Translations under genes and position numbers: made by a program | Notes under the pieces: generated by a model | Seen by the model: only the letters and a program-made list of their open reading frames with translations | What the model was told of the DNA's origin: nothing | The model's database searches: none | DNA from: Verrucomicrobiota bacterium | GTDB taxonomy: Bacteria; Verrucomicrobiota; Verrucomicrobiia; Limisphaerales; UBA11320 | Assembly (NCBI GenBank): GCA_016199985.1 | Contig: JACQFQ010000070.1 | Location: forward strand, 95,250 to 159,249 | DNA length: 64,000 nt | Reading direction: 5' to 3' | In this document: one piece after another, positions 62,357-64,000 of the stretch | How positions within the stretch are numbered: the stretch's first letter is position 1 | Layout of the letters: every line of letters starts with the position of its first letter

Positions 62357-64000
62357 CTAACTCTGCATGAACCCGATCACCAAGGCCTCCTCGGCGTCGG
62401 TTTCAAGCTCGGTGTACAGATTGGTACTGAATTCGTTAAACCCGCGGATCAGGACGCCCGCCGGGGTCTTGTTCTCGAAATAGCTCACGCTGCCGCAGCG
62501 AAGGTTCTTCAAGGGATTGCTCGGCATGTTCTCCAGAATGTTCTCCCCAACCTGCAGATTGGTCGCGCCCAACACACGCACCCCGTTCCCGCTGCCGCTG
62601 GCCGCTCCATCCAGATACCGAATCCGGTTCCCGCGAATGATCACGCTCTGGTAAGGAGCGGTGGCAGCCGCTTTGTCGTCGAGAATCATCGCGTAGACGC
62701 CGGCAGCCAGGCCGCCCACATTAATTGTTGCGATGTTGGCGCCTGTGGCGAGTTCGAACGTGTTGTCCTCTATGAGCAGTTTCTTAACGCCTGCGTTCGG
62801 AGCGCCGACGGAACCCAGTTGCCAGGCCAAACCGAGAGCGACATTCCGATAGGTGTTGCCGCGAACGGTGATCCCGTAGGCCCCGCGATTCGCGGTGTTC
62901 CCGCTTCCCTCCTCCATATAAGGGCCGCCAAACAAGCAGTTCAGCACCTGGTTTCCCTCGACCACGCCGCCAGTGCACCAAGCCATCGACAAGCCTTGGG
63001 TCAATTGACCGAAATCCTGGTTCGTTTGGAAATCGGTTCCATCCACGAAGCAGTTCCGAATGTAGCAGCCCTTGCCCAAGCCAGGGGTAACGCCGGGAAT
63101 CTCCTTCCCGCCCACATGGAAGAGGACAAACCGCAGGGTGTTAGGGGTGTTGGCCTCGATTGCGATGCACTCCTCGATCCCGCAGTTGCTCACGCCGGCG
63201 ACATTCGCCAGGGAGTTTAACGCGTTCGTGTTCGCGGTGATCAGGGAGATGCCATAGCCGATCAGCGCGGAATTCTGGTTGTTCCACATCCTGAGCTTCA
63301 CCCTCACGACTCGCGTGTGGTTGCCCATCAATCGCACTCCTCCGACGGGAGAAAGCGAGTCGATGACGGTTGGGGCTGGAAAGACCCCGGAACCGTCCAA
63401 GTTCAGCGTCAGATCGCGGATCTCTACGAAATCCCGCGAATTGGGAGCGGTGCCCGAAGGGCTCACCAGATCGTGTCCCATGGCGTAAGCGTTTTGAGAC
63501 TGCGCGGTCACCGCCACCACGGTCACGGTCGTCACATCGATGCCTTCGCCAACGATCCTCATGTTGTTCAGGATCTGGCCCCCCCCGCTCAGGCCCTCGT
63601 GATACCCCAAAGTGAAGAAAATGCCCGAACCCAGATGCACCGCGATAGGCGCTGTGGTGGGCAGGGAGCGCATCACCTGATCGAACAGGAAGGGATTGCG
63701 GCGGCATTGGATGGTACCCGTCGCGTTGCCGGAGGGAGTTCCGGTCATCACATATTGGAAAGAGGAAGGCGTCGCGCTGAGAACCGTAAAAACGCCGTTG
63801 TAGAAGGGAGCATTCCCTCCCGTAGCGCCCCAAACGAGGACCCGCTCGCCATCCTTAAGGCCATGACCGGCAGCCGTGGCGGTGGCGGTAGCGCTAGAAA
63901 AGGTGATTTGGGTGACTGCTGCGATAGGTGTATTGATAAAGGAACAGTTATAGGGGTCCTCACGGCTGCCTGATCCGCCAATAGAATCTGTCCTCACAGC
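62357..64000 (-). CDS. Right-handed beta-helix protein, 5' end outside window
   Basis: The frame is open to the right edge of the window, so at least 547 residues are seen and the true start is beyond it. A GTG at 63997 should not be taken as the start. The sequence shows pectate-lyase-like parallel beta-helix rungs (VEIRDLTLNLDGSG, HTRVVRVKLRMWNNQNS, VSNCGIEECIAIEANTPN, NRGAYGITVRGNTYRNV, QSVIIRGNRIRYLD). An N-terminal beta segment contains ITFSSATATATAAGHGLKDG, typical of tail-fibre and tailspike-associated domains. No catalytic acid pair was identified. It is the first gene of the operon visible here and could act as a polysaccharide-binding or depolymerising tailspike. Confidence 0.65.
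   Translation of the reverse strand, partial: AVRTDSIGGSGSREDPYNCSFINTPIAAVTQITFSSATATATAAGHGLKDGERVLVWGATGGNAPFYNGVFTVLSATPSSFQYVMTGTPSGNATGTIQCRRNPFLFDQVMRSLPTTAPIAVHLGSGIFFTLGYHEGLSGGGQILNNMRIVGEGIDVTTVTVVAVTAQSQNAYAMGHDLVSPSGTAPNSRDFVEIRDLTLNLDGSGVFPAPTVIDSLSPVGGVRLMGNHTRVVRVKLRMWNNQNSALIGYGISLITANTNALNSLANVAGVSNCGIEECIAIEANTPNTLRFVLFHVGGKEIPGVTPGLGKGCYIRNCFVDGTDFQTNQDFGQLTQGLSMAWCTGGVVEGNQVLNCLFGGPYMEEGSGNTANRGAYGITVRGNTYRNVALGLAWQLGSVGAPNAGVKKLLIEDNTFELATGANIATINVGGLAAGVYAMILDDKAAATAPYQSVIIRGNRIRYLDGAASGSGNGVRVLGATNLQVGENILENMPSNPLKNLRCGSVSYFENKTPAGVLIRGFNEFSTNLYTELETDAEEALVIGFMQS

Overview
This is a GC-rich bacterial chromosome segment that very probably comes from the phylum Verrucomicrobiota (Pedosphaera/Limisphaera-like part of the PVC superphylum). 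I infer this from gene content. There are two PVC-type CxxCH cytochromes fused to beta-propeller and HEAT regions, ThuA, DUF1080, DUF5069, Tm-1-like and CotH/lamin-tail proteins, LamG and Ig-like exported proteins, and a GldG/DUF4340 ABC locus. Many exported proteins end in a short domain finishing in a pattern like F-Y-R-V. No 16S or tRNA gene is present to confirm the assignment. No CRISPR array or insertion sequence was seen.

Layout. Positions 1-256 hold the end of an HDOD-type gene that carries an in-frame TAG. From 10.8 kb down to 0.3 kb (minus strand) lies a compact run: ABC ATPase, ABC permease, GldG-like protein, DUF4340 protein, AsmA-like protein, Tm-1-like protein and ThuA-like protein. 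From 10.9 to 24.2 kb are large exported proteins: a PVC cytochrome, a subtilase with a PA insert, a LamG/Ig protein, and a ceramidase-like/PVC-cytochrome fusion. From 24.3 to 29.5 kb (minus) are an SDR oxidoreductase, aroB, and a sigma-54 response regulator with its PAS histidine kinase. From 29.9 to 33.0 kb is a CocE/NonD hydrolase with a mannonate-dehydratase-like enzyme. From 33.3 to 39.8 kb (plus) are a receiver-PAS-PAS-kinase, a CheY-like regulator, a DUF423 membrane protein, a LOG-family protein, rho and a WYL regulator. From 40.0 to 49.5 kb (plus) are a giant lamin-tail/CotH protein, glnS and rnd. From 49.5 to 57.7 kb (minus) are a verrucomicrobial hypothetical protein, thiC behind a clear TPP riboswitch, DUF5069, DUF1080 and ftsK. 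At 57.8-59.3 kb (plus) are trpD and DUF2752. From 59.5 kb to the right edge (minus) is a five-gene operon of phage-tail-like proteins: a beta-helix protein, two small structural-like proteins and two paralogous polyglycine proteins.

How the genes work together. Housekeeping functions (aroB, trpD, thiC, glnS, rnd, rho, ftsK) are interspersed with a secretome suited to degrading and binding complex organic matter. Two independent two-component systems are present. At four housekeeping genes (ftsK, trpD, aroB, rnd) a TAnnnT -10-like hexamer lies only 6-7 bases before the start codon, which suggests leaderless mRNAs. The right-edge operon looks phage-derived and is the best candidate for mobile or accessory DNA. 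The three most unusual exported proteins share a C-terminal module that may be a sorting or anchoring domain.
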